Shown here in pieces: positions 32,384 through 40,902 of a stretch of DNA of 64,000 nucleotides. Below the pieces are notes generated by a model that saw nothing but the letters and a program-made list of their open reading frames with translations, was not told where the DNA came from and ran no database searches. The stretch covers positions 1 to 64,000 of the forward strand of contig CAMWQW010000023.1 in NCBI GenBank assembly GCA_947176505.1, read 5' to 3'. Position 1 is the first letter of the stretch. Each line of letters opens with the position of its first letter. The DNA is from an uncultured Lachnospiraceae bacterium. Its GTDB lineage: Bacteria; Bacillota; Clostridia; Lachnospirales; Lachnospiraceae. The position numbers and the translations under genes are program-made.

Positions 32384-33328
32384 TTAACTACTGTCCAATT
32401 CTTCTTCCGTTTCGTCACAAGGTATTTTCTTCTTATATGGCACCCTTGCCGCCGGTACTACTTCCGATGCAGGTTCTGTATGCACTGACTGGTCGTCAAA
32501 GAAAATATGTGCGCCAAATGCCTGCAGTACATCTTTCTTTCGGACACCCCCTAAGAAAAATACTTCATCTATACGTACGTTCCATGCACGCAGAGTACGG
32601 ATGACTCTCTCATGCGCAGGCGCGCATCTGGTTGTCACCAGCGCCGTCCTGATAGGCGCTTCTTTTGGCGCAAAGTCTTTCTGCAATTCCGACAACGTCT
32701 TAAGGAACTTCGCAAACGGTCCCGCTTTCAGCGGATTATTTGCATTGCGTCTCTCATTCTCCTCAAAAGCTTCCAACCCATGCTCTTGATAAATCTTCTC
32801 CGATTCGTCGGAAAAGAGCACCGCATCGCCGTCAAACGCAATCCGTATCTGCTTAATCTGATGATCACAATCATAGGTGCGCAGTCCGTCCGTGCATATA
32901 ATGCCCGCAGCGATATTAGAGTCTATAGCGCTTTGCACATCATCCTCATATGCCGACAGGAACAAGTCTGTCTTAAATGCCGATAAATAGGGAGCCAGTG
33001 ACGCACCGCTTGCCAATACGGCTCTGGTAATGTTCAAGCCATAATGTTCAATCGCCTTAAATACTCTAAGCGAAGAATCCGGACTGTTCCTTGACATGAT
33101 TATAACCTCTACACTTCCCTCTTTATCAGGTAAATTATTCAAATTAAGCAGTGCCTTAATGAGTGGAAATCCCGGTCCCGGACGCAATATGTCATTCTCA
33201 TGTTCAATCTGGTATCTGCAATATGCTTCCACCCCGTCCGATTCGTATATCGTATTCTCATATGTCAAATCAAACAGTGCTCTGGACGATACTCCTACTA
33301 CCAGCCTATTCTCCAAATCGTAAGCCAT
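32384..33328 (-). CDS. 5'-nucleotidase (cytosolic, PF06189-like)
   Basis: AGCAGGAGG precedes the ATG. The 314-residue protein reads LVVGVSSRALFDLTYEN at the start, then VEVIIMSRNSPDSSLRVF, RAVLASGASLAPYLSAF, IRIAFDGDAVLFSDESE and VFFLGGVRKKDVLQAF. These match the cytosolic 5'-nucleotidase family of bacteria, which hydrolyses nucleoside monophosphates with a HAD-like core (acid DGDAVLF). It lies 15 bases upstream of the SfsA-MutY gene and is probably co-transcribed, linking nucleotide turnover and repair. Substrate preference cannot be read. Confidence 0.85.
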   Translation of the reverse strand: MAYDLENRLVVGVSSRALFDLTYENTIYESDGVEAYCRYQIEHENDILRPGPGFPLIKALLNLNNLPDKEGSVEVIIMSRNSPDSSLRVFKAIEHYGLNITRAVLASGASLAPYLSAFKTDLFLSAYEDDVQSAIDSNIAAGIICTDGLRTYDCDHQIKQIRIAFDGDAVLFSDESEKIYQEHGLEAFEENERRNANNPLKAGPFAKFLKTLSELQKDFAPKEAPIRTALVTTRCAPAHERVIRTLRAWNVRIDEVFFLGGVRKKDVLQAFGAHIFFDDQSVHTEPASEVVPAARVPYKKKIPCDETEEELDSS

Positions 33329-33401
33329 AAGCCACCTCCTGCTATAAATATAACTACTCTCCGGAGATGGCCGTATACCTTCCTATCGGCAGCCGATTAT
33401 A

Positions 33402-34073
33402 TCAGCGTAATCTGTTGCATTCATACTTCTCAAGAGTGAGCAGACAGTTCTTAAATTCATCGTATCGCGCTTCTATACTGCCGTCCTTAATCTCAAGATC
33501 AACAGCGACCGCCATCGTGTTAATCATCTCGTCGGTAATCCTATGTCTAAGCGCCGCCAAAATATTCAATCGCTGCTCATAAGTATCTGCATCCAAAAAA
33601 TCCATCACCAGAGGATCAATATGCACCTCTTCATCTGATTCTGCTGTCTGTACATGAGATAAACCCTGTGAAGGCTCATTCTCAGAACTATATGGCTGCG
33701 GCTCTGCGACGGATTCCTCTGCATGGACAAACTCGGATTCTGTTATCGTCTCTTCCGTATGAACGAGTTCGGATTCCGTTACCGTCTCTTCCGGATTACG
33801 GTTCTGCGCCTGCGCTGATGCTTCCATCTCCATGTCCTGAATATCCTGTAATAACTCAAACCGGTATTTCTGTTTAACATCCGGATATTTGACATGATCG
33901 ACCTCTTCCATAAACATAGTAAGCGGACGCACATATATCTGGAATGTGTCATACATTGCCTGATAGACTACCATTAGTTCTCTCGTCTCACTGTGTCTTG
34001 CAAGACAGCGTATCTGATAAATATTTCCTTTAAAATGTCTGTACATTTCCTGTGGTTTGGGATTTGCTCTCAT
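33402..34073 (-). CDS. DUF1653-domain protein
   Basis: The first 75 residues form a DUF1653 domain (MYRHFKGNIYQIRCLARHSETRELMVVYQ, then IYVRPLTMFMEEVDHVKYPDVKQKYRFE). This small beta-rich fold has no assigned function. The middle (about 85-140) is low-complexity and repetitive (units close to ESELVHTEETIT), and the end is helical (YEQRLNILAALRHRITDEMI). DUF1653 proteins are usually about 70 residues, so the long tail is an extension. It is upstream of the nucleotidase in the same direction. Function unknown. Confidence 0.82.
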   Translation of the reverse strand: MRANPKPQEMYRHFKGNIYQIRCLARHSETRELMVVYQAMYDTFQIYVRPLTMFMEEVDHVKYPDVKQKYRFELLQDIQDMEMEASAQAQNRNPEETVTESELVHTEETITESEFVHAEESVAEPQPYSSENEPSQGLSHVQTAESDEEVHIDPLVMDFLDADTYEQRLNILAALRHRITDEMINTMAVAVDLEIKDGSIEARYDEFKNCLLTLEKYECNRLR

Positions 34074-34270
34074 TCTATATACTCCAATCTGGTTCCAAAC
34101 GGTCTGTTCTTATACTTAATGCTTCGCACCGCCCTGCTACCTCTAATAGTATAATCCCAAATCAGCAAAATGTCATTCCTTTCTCATCATGAAAAAATCA
34201 AATTTCCATCATTTAAGAACGTACGTTCTGTATGTGTACTATAAAACATATGTTCTATTTTGTCAAGAGT

Positions 34271-34630
34271 CTACAAGTCATATCGAAAGCTGCATCCCTC
34301 ATCCTGAAACTCTTCTCTCGACAATAGACTTCTCAGTTCACCTTTCTCCTCCTCCGACAACCGTTCAAGCCTTCTGTGATGAATCAGTACCGTATACTCT
34401 CTGCTTCCGTCTTCGTATGTCACCCTCATCAAATTAATCCCGCAGTCTGTATATCCCTCTCCGTTCAACAAATCTCTTGCACTCTCCAGATAATCCTCTT
34501 CCAATGCTGCGTAGTAATGGTTTTGCTTTGCACGTTCGTGATTCTCCATACTCATTACAGTTCCCTTAACACAAAAAATAATAATGAGTACAAGCAAAAC
34601 TGTAAGAATACCAAACCCTTTCTTCATCAT
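34271..34630 (-). CDS. Small exported or membrane-anchored protein, unrecognised
   Basis: GGAGAGG precedes ATG 34630, and the upstream extension lacks a site. The 119-residue product has a hydrophobic N-terminal segment (FGILTVLLVLIIIFCV, residues 4-20) serving as a signal or anchor. The extracytoplasmic domain is charged, with YYAALEEDYLESARDLLNGEGY, an EYTVLIHHRRLERLSEEEKGEL helix and two cysteines. I know no family. It is isolated between DUF1653 and the transglutaminase-like gene, both on the same strand. Confidence 0.7.
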   Translation of the reverse strand: MMKKGFGILTVLLVLIIIFCVKGTVMSMENHERAKQNHYYAALEEDYLESARDLLNGEGYTDCGINLMRVTYEDGSREYTVLIHHRRLERLSEEEKGELRSLLSREEFQDEGCSFRYDL

Positions 34631-34745
34631 AAGCACCTCTCCTTCTCTGTTTCTGCACCGTTTCATTCCTCAATCTAGGTTCAATCAAATTTCAATGTGA
34701 CATAAGCATAGCAAAATATATGTCCTATAAAACGGACTTAGCAAC

Positions 34746-34800
34746 AAAAAAAGACGGAGAACAAATCCGCCTAAACGCTTTGATTCTCCGCCCGTCTTTT
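34746..34800 (-). terminator. Terminator of transglutaminase-like gene
   Basis: AAGACGGAGAA pairs with TTCTCCG..CGTCTT (one bulge) around a 22-base loop. Flanking A- and T-runs make it usable on both strands. Confidence 0.6.
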
Positions 34801-34860
34801 ATTCATGTTTCTATATATACAGTTATTTCTGTCATGCTGATCCATATCTTTGCCATACGT

Positions 34861-36414
34861 TTAATCCGTCAGCGTCACCTCGTGAGTGACCAGATATATA
34901 TCATCCTGCAGCTCTTCCACTCCAAGCGCCATCGTACAATGATACGCCCCTAATGCTGCCATGGCATTCTCCATGTATGCCGTCCGATAGTCTTCCGAAT
35001 CATAGTTTCTCTTCCATTCCTCGAATAACTGCTCTCCTATGATTGCATTGGTAAAAGTATAATGCCCTTTACCGTTTGACGTAATCTGCTGATAGCAGTC
35101 CGCATAGTATCCGCTCATATCCGCAAACACCTGATTCTCTAAAAGTCCTGTGTCCGCAAGGGTTCTCAGTTCACCATACGCCGCCTCATGCTCCTGTTCC
35201 GGAGTACGGTACGTCTGCCCGTTGCACGGCGGCAAATATACCGACAGTTCTTGTCTGATATGGCTTCGCGCATAATCTTCATCGGACTTATTGAAATAAT
35301 CATAATTCCCGCCATCCGTATCATCCCACGTAGTATCTACATTATAATAACCGTCCTCCAGTGCAACAATATTCCATGCATGACTCTCGCCTGCATATCC
35401 GGTACAATAGTAACAGGGAATACCCAGCTTTTGCAAAATATATTGAAATGCCCGCGAGTAGCCTGCGCAGACCGTCTCCCCATTCACCAAGGCACTGTAG
35501 GCACTCTGGTTCATCTCGGCATTCGCATTGTAGGAAATCCTGTCAAGCAGCGTATCATGAACAGCTTTCTCCTTCGTGTACTGATCCGGAAGATTCTGCA
35601 CCTGCGACACGACATCATTCACCTGCGCGTCAAATTCAGCTTTCGCGCTTTCCAACTCACCCGCAGTGCGGTTAAACTCCAAATCAATCTCCACGCACTG
35701 CCCCGATCTTTTATATTTGCACGCATATGCCGTCTCCAGCCAGAACAGCTCCGGATGATCATTGTATACGGCGGCAAAAATATCTCTAAGACCGGACGAA
35801 GTAATCTCCTCCACGGGCATAAAAGTCCCGTTCAATTCATTGGCATTGGCATAAATCTGGCGATAAATATGCTTCTCCGTATCGTTCAGCATAGCATAAT
35901 AAGGATAATAAACTGCATCGAAATCCAATCCGTCACCCGTATAACCCACGTCAAGACGACTCTCGATGTCCCCCGCTGCCGCATCGTCAATCTGTTGTGC
36001 CTCATCCTGTATCTGCTTGTATCCGCTTTTGCCCGATACACTGTCAGGTATCACAATTGCAGATTCGTCAGGCGCAATATACTCCGATACGCCGCTTACA
36101 TCCATGCCCTCCGTTATGCCCTGAATGTCCGAAGCACTCTCCGCACTTCCTCCGTTTCTTTCCGCCGCTGGACCGGGATTTGTGTCTTTATCCTCCGGAA
36201 GATAGACGATACTCTCTGTTGCATAATCTCCGGTCAAATCCGTTTCAGGCTGTGCGGATATCTCTAACGAAACAGGCTGATTATTCCCTCGGTATAAAAT
36301 CTCTTTGATTTTGTCCGTGACATCCGGTCTGACAGCGCACACGATAATCAAAATACAGAGAAGCGCCAGCAAAATCGCCAGCACATAAAGGATTTTCTTG
36401 AACACTTTCACCAT
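34861..36414 (-). CDS. Membrane-anchored transglutaminase-like (cysteine peptidase-fold) protein
   Basis: The 517-residue protein has an N-terminal membrane span (ILYVLAILLALLCILIIVCAV, 8-28). A low-complexity extracellular linker follows to about 150. The transglutaminase core (about 270-370) has Cys in VCAGYSRAFQYIL, His in SHAWNIVALEDGYY and Asp in VDTTWDD. The segment upstream (EELFWLE, YTKEKAVHDTLLDRISYN) is typical of bacterial surface transglutaminase-like proteins. It probably remodels proteins or peptides at the envelope, but the substrate is unknown. It begins 16 bases after the end of no gene and lies upstream of the shadow-free gap, and ThrH is immediately upstream in the same direction. 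Confidence 0.86.
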   Translation of the reverse strand: MVKVFKKILYVLAILLALLCILIIVCAVRPDVTDKIKEILYRGNNQPVSLEISAQPETDLTGDYATESIVYLPEDKDTNPGPAAERNGGSAESASDIQGITEGMDVSGVSEYIAPDESAIVIPDSVSGKSGYKQIQDEAQQIDDAAAGDIESRLDVGYTGDGLDFDAVYYPYYAMLNDTEKHIYRQIYANANELNGTFMPVEEITSSGLRDIFAAVYNDHPELFWLETAYACKYKRSGQCVEIDLEFNRTAGELESAKAEFDAQVNDVVSQVQNLPDQYTKEKAVHDTLLDRISYNANAEMNQSAYSALVNGETVCAGYSRAFQYILQKLGIPCYYCTGYAGESHAWNIVALEDGYYNVDTTWDDTDGGNYDYFNKSDEDYARSHIRQELSVYLPPCNGQTYRTPEQEHEAAYGELRTLADTGLLENQVFADMSGYYADCYQQITSNGKGHYTFTNAIIGEQLFEEWKRNYDSEDYRTAYMENAMAALGAYHCTMALGVEELQDDIYLVTHEVTLTD

Positions 36415-36430
36415 CTTATATTATTGCCTC

Positions 36431-37042
36431 TCACTCTGCGAGCGCATCCTTGATTGCCGCCATCAATTCATCATAAGTCTCGTATGCCGGAATCTGCGGG
36501 TTATCCTTCTTGATCTGTTCCGTACTCTTGAATAAGAAACCTGCCTTGCTCGCCTTGATCATGCCCATATCATTGTGGCTGTCCCCACTGGCAATCGTGT
36601 CGTAACCGATCGACTGCAATGCCTTGACTGTCGTCAGTTTGGAGTCTTCGATACGCATCTTAAAACCCGTAATCTCACCGTCAGATGCCACTTCCAAAGA
36701 ATTACAGAAGATTGTCGGATATCCCAGTTTCTTCATCAAAGGTCCTGCAAACTGCGTAAAGGTATCACTGATAATGATAACCTGTGTTATACTGCGGAGT
36801 TCATCCAGAAACTCCTTTGCCCCGGGAATCGGATCGATTGTTGCAATCGTCTCCTGTATCTGTTTTAATCCGAGACCATGTTCTTTCAAAATACCGATTC
36901 TCCACTTCATCAGCTTATCATAATCCGGCTCATCTCTCGTCGTCCTCTTAAGCTCCGGAATGCCGCTCGCCTGCGCAAACGCAATCCATATTTCGGGCAC
37001 CAGAACACCCTCCAAGTCCAAACATACAATATTCATGCTCAT
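36431..37042 (-). CDS. thrH: ThrH: phosphoserine phosphatase / homoserine phosphotransferase
   Basis: The 203-residue HAD protein opens NIVCLDLEGVLVPEIWIAFA, with nucleophile Asp in DLEGVL. LDELRSITQVIIISDTF and ASGDSHNDMGMIKAS supply motifs II to IV. Conserved DEPDYDKLMKWR identifies the ThrH branch rather than classical SerB. ThrH can dephosphorylate phosphoserine and transfer the phosphate to homoserine, replacing ThrB. With lysC and hom at 19-22 kb this gives a route to O-phosphohomoserine and threonine. GAGGAG lies six bases before the ATG. Confidence 0.9.
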   Translation of the reverse strand: MSMNIVCLDLEGVLVPEIWIAFAQASGIPELKRTTRDEPDYDKLMKWRIGILKEHGLGLKQIQETIATIDPIPGAKEFLDELRSITQVIIISDTFTQFAGPLMKKLGYPTIFCNSLEVASDGEITGFKMRIEDSKLTTVKALQSIGYDTIASGDSHNDMGMIKASKAGFLFKSTEQIKKDNPQIPAYETYDELMAAIKDALAE

Positions 37043-37080
37043 ATTCTTCTCCTCATTTCCTCGTTTTTACACTGATTTGC

Positions 37081-37920
37081 TCATTCAGTAATTGATTGAA
37101 CCGCACCGGGCGGCAAAATTATCGTTCTGTTGTCAATGCGCAGATATAATGTAACTGCCGTAGGATTATAAATAAGATCCTCGTCCGCAGATACCACTAT
37201 CGAACGCATAGCCGTCACATACTCATAAATCTCTATATTGGTCGCATACCATACATCCTCTTTACCCTGAAGTCTCTCACAAATACCGCTTATTTGCTCC
37301 CAATTGTGATTTTCCTCAAACTCATAGCTGTGTCCCCATATGTAAAACAATGACAAATTGCGATAATTGGGAGCATTTAGGAAATCCTCTATCATAGTGT
37401 CCGTCACCCCGCTGTGATGACATGTGGGATGCCATTTCATAAAGTCGGCAGGCAATGAAAAGTTCATAGTACTCTCCACCGTACGGCTGTAGACAATACC
37501 GAGATTAACGGCTGTCTGAATCATCTGCTCATTATATTCCCCGAAAGGATACGACATTCCCCTCACAATTTTGCCCAAGCATCTCTCCAATGCACGCCTG
37601 TCCTCATATATTTCCGCTATCATCTGCATCTTCGACAACTGATTAAAAAAGGGATGCGATACTGCGTGACAGGCAACCTCATGGTTTACATAAAGTTCTT
37701 TCACCTCCGCTGTTGTGATGAAACCTTCCCTGTCCAACGTCCCGCTGTTGAGATGGAATGTTGCCTTCATGTTATGTTGATTAAAAATACTGACCAGACG
37801 CCTGTCATAAATCTGCGCATCGTCATAGCTGAATGTCAACGCCTTGTCTTTTCCCTCCGGAAACAGAAATTTAATTTCTCCCGTCCTCCCCTTCATGTTC
37901 TCTGCCACCTTTCTATCCAT
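37081..37920 (-). CDS. Polysaccharide deacetylase (NodB-like, CE4 fold)
   Basis: AGGAGGAAGC precedes the ATG. The 279-residue protein contains ALTFSYDDAQIYDRRLVSIF (motif 1, with two Asp), KATFHLNSG, and CHAVSHPFFNQL (HXXXH motif 2 for zinc). YPFGEYNEQM (motif 3-like) and FYIWGHSYEFEE near the end complete the fold. It likely removes acetyl groups from a glycan. No signal peptide is visible, which is unusual for a wall deacetylase and suggests a cytosolic substrate or non-classical export. It lies eight bases before the zinc-ribbon gene end, so the two may be co-transcribed. Confidence 0.87.
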   Translation of the reverse strand: MDRKVAENMKGRTGEIKFLFPEGKDKALTFSYDDAQIYDRRLVSIFNQHNMKATFHLNSGTLDREGFITTAEVKELYVNHEVACHAVSHPFFNQLSKMQMIAEIYEDRRALERCLGKIVRGMSYPFGEYNEQMIQTAVNLGIVYSRTVESTMNFSLPADFMKWHPTCHHSGVTDTMIEDFLNAPNYRNLSLFYIWGHSYEFEENHNWEQISGICERLQGKEDVWYATNIEIYEYVTAMRSIVVSADEDLIYNPTAVTLYLRIDNRTIILPPGAVQSITE

Positions 37921-37928
37921 GCTTCCTC

Positions 37929-38477
37929 CTAACCAAGCGGTTCCCTGCAGAAATAACAGCTATACCGCGTTCTCGGTATCATAGGAATCAGATTCTCCGC
38001 ACCACAGTAACCACAATTAACACAGCGCTTACCGTTAGGAATCGTCTCACCTTCCAGATATCTCTCAGCCACTGCCAGCCCGCCCCGCGTTTCGTATAAC
38101 CGCTTCTGCTCCTCATACTTCTCCTTCGCATGTTCTCTGGCGTCTGCTTCCGCTTTTTCCATCAGATAAGCTGTCGTGGAATGACCATCTTCCTTGGCTT
38201 CCTGTATCGCCTCCTGCGCAGAACTTCTATGTACCGGCGGCTTACCTGCTCCATGTGGCACAAACACGCTGTTCCTGTTATTCTGACCGACATACGGATT
38301 AGGTCCGGGATTCTGCTGCTGAATGCTCTGCGGACGGGTATTTTGCTGATTCGCCGTAGTCACCGTAGTGTTAGGCATGGAGTGATTACCCCGCACACTG
38401 CTGCCGTTTCCTTTCGCATTCTGAACTCTCCTATACACTATCGTGCACACAATGATGATAAATATAAGTTCAATCAT
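37929..38477 (-). CDS. Membrane-anchored zinc-ribbon protein, unrecognised
   Basis: ATG 38477 with GGAGGGAG upstream is chosen over a frame open for 51 more codons. The 182-residue protein has an N-terminal span (MIELIFIIIVCTIVY) and a Gln/Asn/Pro-rich linker (QQNTRPQSIQQQNPGPNPYVGQ). A charged helical section follows (MEKAEADAREHAKEKYEEQKR), and the C-terminal zinc ribbon has cysteine pairs CVNCGYC and CYFC. No family is recognised. Similar anchored zinc ribbons are thought to bind proteins or RNA. It is between holA and the deacetylase on the same strand. Confidence 0.75.
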   Translation of the reverse strand: MIELIFIIIVCTIVYRRVQNAKGNGSSVRGNHSMPNTTVTTANQQNTRPQSIQQQNPGPNPYVGQNNRNSVFVPHGAGKPPVHRSSAQEAIQEAKEDGHSTTAYLMEKAEADAREHAKEKYEEQKRLYETRGGLAVAERYLEGETIPNGKRCVNCGYCGAENLIPMIPRTRYSCYFCREPLG

Positions 38478-38536
38478 TCGTATCTCCCTCCGCTGTAATC
38501 CATATAGATTCGGATATTTGAACGCAGACATATTTT

Positions 38537-39520
38537 CTATGAAGCCGCACTGTATTTCACAATCAAAAGCTCCACACTCATCACGTCGTTCATTCTGCCC
38601 GTCTTGACCGCTTCTTCCGCTTCCACACAATCCGTCAATGCTCTGCGCAGATCAGCCTCCTTAAACTTCGCCGCCTGAGCCACATACTTTCTTGCAATAA
38701 ACCCTGCAAGTCCTACCTTCTCACCGATCGTATTGGTATCATACCCCTTATTCTTCAATTCTTTTACCTGCAAAAGCAGGTTGAACTGTCTCGTGATCAA
38801 GAATAAAATACGCATAGGCGGTTCCTTGAGCGTCAGCAGATCGTAATATAAGTCCATCGCCGTCTTCTGCCGTCTCTCCGCCACCGCATTGATCATATCA
38901 AATATCTGACTGCTCACCTGCTTGGTACATACCGCTTCAATATCCTGCGCCGTAACCACATCCCGCTCCATACAGTAACAGAGCAGCTTTTCAAGCTCAC
39001 CTCTGATATTATCCATATCAGAACCAGTCTTATCCAGAAAAAGATTTAAATCTTTCTCCGTAATATTCTTATTCTCCTTCTTTAAAAAACCAAGTATCCA
39101 GCGTTTCAGCGTCGTTTCATCCTGTGCTTTAAACTCAATGGCACGTCCTTTTGCCGTTGCCGCCTTATATAATTTGCTGCGTTTATCCACCGCAGGCTCC
39201 ACAAACACAAAATATGCTGTCTGGGAAATCTCTGCCATATACTCGGCAAGCTCCTCTCCGCCATGAGAAAACAGCCCGCTGTTCTCCAGCATAAGCACCC
39301 TGCGCTCCGCCAAGAAGGGCATCGTCTGTGCCAAATCAATCACTTCTCCTGATTTGACATCCTTCCCTTCAAAATAATGAAAATTCATGGCATCTCCGTC
39401 GCCTAACAGTGCATTCTTTAACTTATCTTTGTACTGGTTACGCAGATACGCTTCTTCACCATACAGGATATAAACCTGCTTCAATTGTCCCGACTTTATT
39501 TCTTCCGATAATTTTTTCAT
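38537..39520 (-). CDS. holA: DNA polymerase III delta subunit
   Basis: The 327-residue protein starts KKLSEEIKSGQLKQVYILYGEEAYLRNQYKDKLKNAL. It continues with VIDLAQTMPFLAERRVLMLENSGLF, YFVFVEPAVDKRSKLYK, LNLFLDKTGSDMDNIRGELEKLLCY and the C-terminal collar part ILFLITRQFNLLLQVKEL. These match HolA, the clamp-loader subunit that opens the beta clamp. The length is normal. It is downstream of the REC-synthetase gene in the same direction, with a 36-base spacer. Confidence 0.94.
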   Translation of the reverse strand: MKKLSEEIKSGQLKQVYILYGEEAYLRNQYKDKLKNALLGDGDAMNFHYFEGKDVKSGEVIDLAQTMPFLAERRVLMLENSGLFSHGGEELAEYMAEISQTAYFVFVEPAVDKRSKLYKAATAKGRAIEFKAQDETTLKRWILGFLKKENKNITEKDLNLFLDKTGSDMDNIRGELEKLLCYCMERDVVTAQDIEAVCTKQVSSQIFDMINAVAERRQKTAMDLYYDLLTLKEPPMRILFLITRQFNLLLQVKELKNKGYDTNTIGEKVGLAGFIARKYVAQAAKFKEADLRRALTDCVEAEEAVKTGRMNDVMSVELLIVKYSAAS

Positions 39521-39556
39521 ACATTCAGTATATGGTATAACGCAGAATTAATCAAT

Positions 39557-40615
39557 TTATTTAATCTTGTCCCGTATATCCTGCATCTGATAGTCCAGCG
39601 CTTCTATGGAATCCGCACAGGCACGAAGCTGTCTCTCAATCTCCTCCGTGCTTTCTATGTCTTTCTTGTATTTCAGTTTATGTTCAAGACTCGCCCAGAA
39701 ATCCATTGCAATCGTACGGAACTGCACTTCCGCTTTCATATATTTTTTTTCATTAGAAAGAAAAATCGGTACGCTTAAAATCAGATGCAGGCTTCGGTAG
39801 CCGTTCTCCTTAGGATTTCTGATATAATCTTTCTTCCTGAGCAGTATAAAATCATCCTGTTTAATCAAAAGATCCGCCAGCCGGTAGATATCATCCGGAA
39901 AAGAGCAGATTACTCTAAGACCTGCCACATCTGTCAAATGGTCTCTTATATTCTCCACCGTTACCGGATAGCCCTTATACGCCATTTTCGCATAGATGCT
40001 CGTTGGTGTTTTCAATCTGCTCTTAATAGACTCAAAGGGATTCCTATTATACACCTGAGAAAATTCCTCATTCAGCACTTTAAGCCTTGTCTCCACCTCC
40101 ATAATTGCGGCGCGATATTCCATCATCAGTCTGTTGAATGGCTCTGTCTCCCGCAGCTTCTTCGCCTGCATCTCAATAATCTTATGCTGCTTTTCAAGTG
40201 TCTCCTCCTGCTCCTCCAGCTTCTGTTCAAGCTGGTTTTTGTATGCAAAAAGCTCCATCGCGTTCCTGACTCTGTTCTTCACGATAGATGTCTCAAACGG
40301 TTTATGGATAAAATCAAATACACCCATCTCAAGACACTTATTCTCAACCTCTATGGCATGTTCACTGCTTATGATCAATACCGCAATCTTCTGCAGCCAT
40401 CCATGCTCTTTTAAATCCGAGATTACTGCAAAACCGTCCATCTTAGGCATATGCAGATCAAGCAGAAGCGCCGATATGTCATCCTGACGCCCCTTTAGGA
40501 CACTCAATGCCTCTTCGCCGTCCGCAGTCATTATCACATCGTAATCCTCCTCTAACATGACGCGGAGAATCTCACGATTTACCTCCGCATCGTCAACCAC
40601 TAATATCTTTTGCAT
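39557..40615 (-). CDS. Response regulator fused to RelQ-like (p)ppGpp synthetase
   Basis: The 352-residue protein starts with a complete receiver domain (1 to about 122): acidic pair DD8-9, phospho-acceptor Asp53 in LLLDLHMPKMDG, Ser83/84 and Lys105 in DFIHKPF. A coiled coil (about 125-180, NQLEQKLEEQEETLEKQHKI) joins a RelA/SpoT synthetase domain (about 190-352): IKSRLKTPTSIYAKM, LTDVAGLRVICSF, KKDYIRNPKENGYRSLHL, AEVQFRTIAMDFWASLEHKLKYK. This core is that of small alarmone synthetases of the RelQ/YjbM type, and no hydrolase (HD) domain is present. Phosphorylation probably controls (p)ppGpp synthesis, which is inference. AAAAGGGGAAAAGG precedes the ATG. No cognate kinase is adjacent. Confidence 0.93.
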   Translation of the reverse strand: MQKILVVDDAEVNREILRVMLEEDYDVIMTADGEEALSVLKGRQDDISALLLDLHMPKMDGFAVISDLKEHGWLQKIAVLIISSEHAIEVENKCLEMGVFDFIHKPFETSIVKNRVRNAMELFAYKNQLEQKLEEQEETLEKQHKIIEMQAKKLRETEPFNRLMMEYRAAIMEVETRLKVLNEEFSQVYNRNPFESIKSRLKTPTSIYAKMAYKGYPVTVENIRDHLTDVAGLRVICSFPDDIYRLADLLIKQDDFILLRKKDYIRNPKENGYRSLHLILSVPIFLSNEKKYMKAEVQFRTIAMDFWASLEHKLKYKKDIESTEEIERQLRACADSIEALDYQMQDIRDKIK

Positions 40616-40639
40616 TCCTTTTCCCCTTTTGTATCTAAT

Positions 40640-40747
40640 CCCTTGTGGGCTTGCGTCCGTGATATTATATCTCAGATGCCGTAACCCTACATCTTTTCAG
40701 CAAGAATTGCACCGCAATTCTTGCGACGCAAGCCGCCGGGCTTGCGT
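40640..40747. repeat. Cluster of hairpins in divergent intergenic region
   Basis: CAAGAATTGC/GCAATTCTTG (40701-40723, loop ACC) and ACGCAAGCC/GGCTTGCGT (about 40726-40747) are adjacent hairpins. The motif GGGCTTGCGTCCG also occurs at about 40646-40660. They lie in the 5' region of the REC-synthetase gene and before the lipoprotein gene. They resemble intergenic palindromic units. Confidence 0.55.
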
Positions 40748-40902
40748 TTATTATATCATATGTTACACAGAAAATGCGAGAATTTACACTTAGTTTCCTA
40801 TAAAACGCTATTTCTCTATCATAATTTGCATGCTGGATTAATATCTGCTATACTTTTCTCATTCATCATTCCCTGTCGACCATTACATTACGGAGCTTAC
40901 CA

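Noticed and set aside
35188..36267. 359-codon plus-strand frame opposite the transglutaminase-like gene
   Set aside because: No ribosome site and no recognisable domain; catalytic motifs lie on the minus strand.
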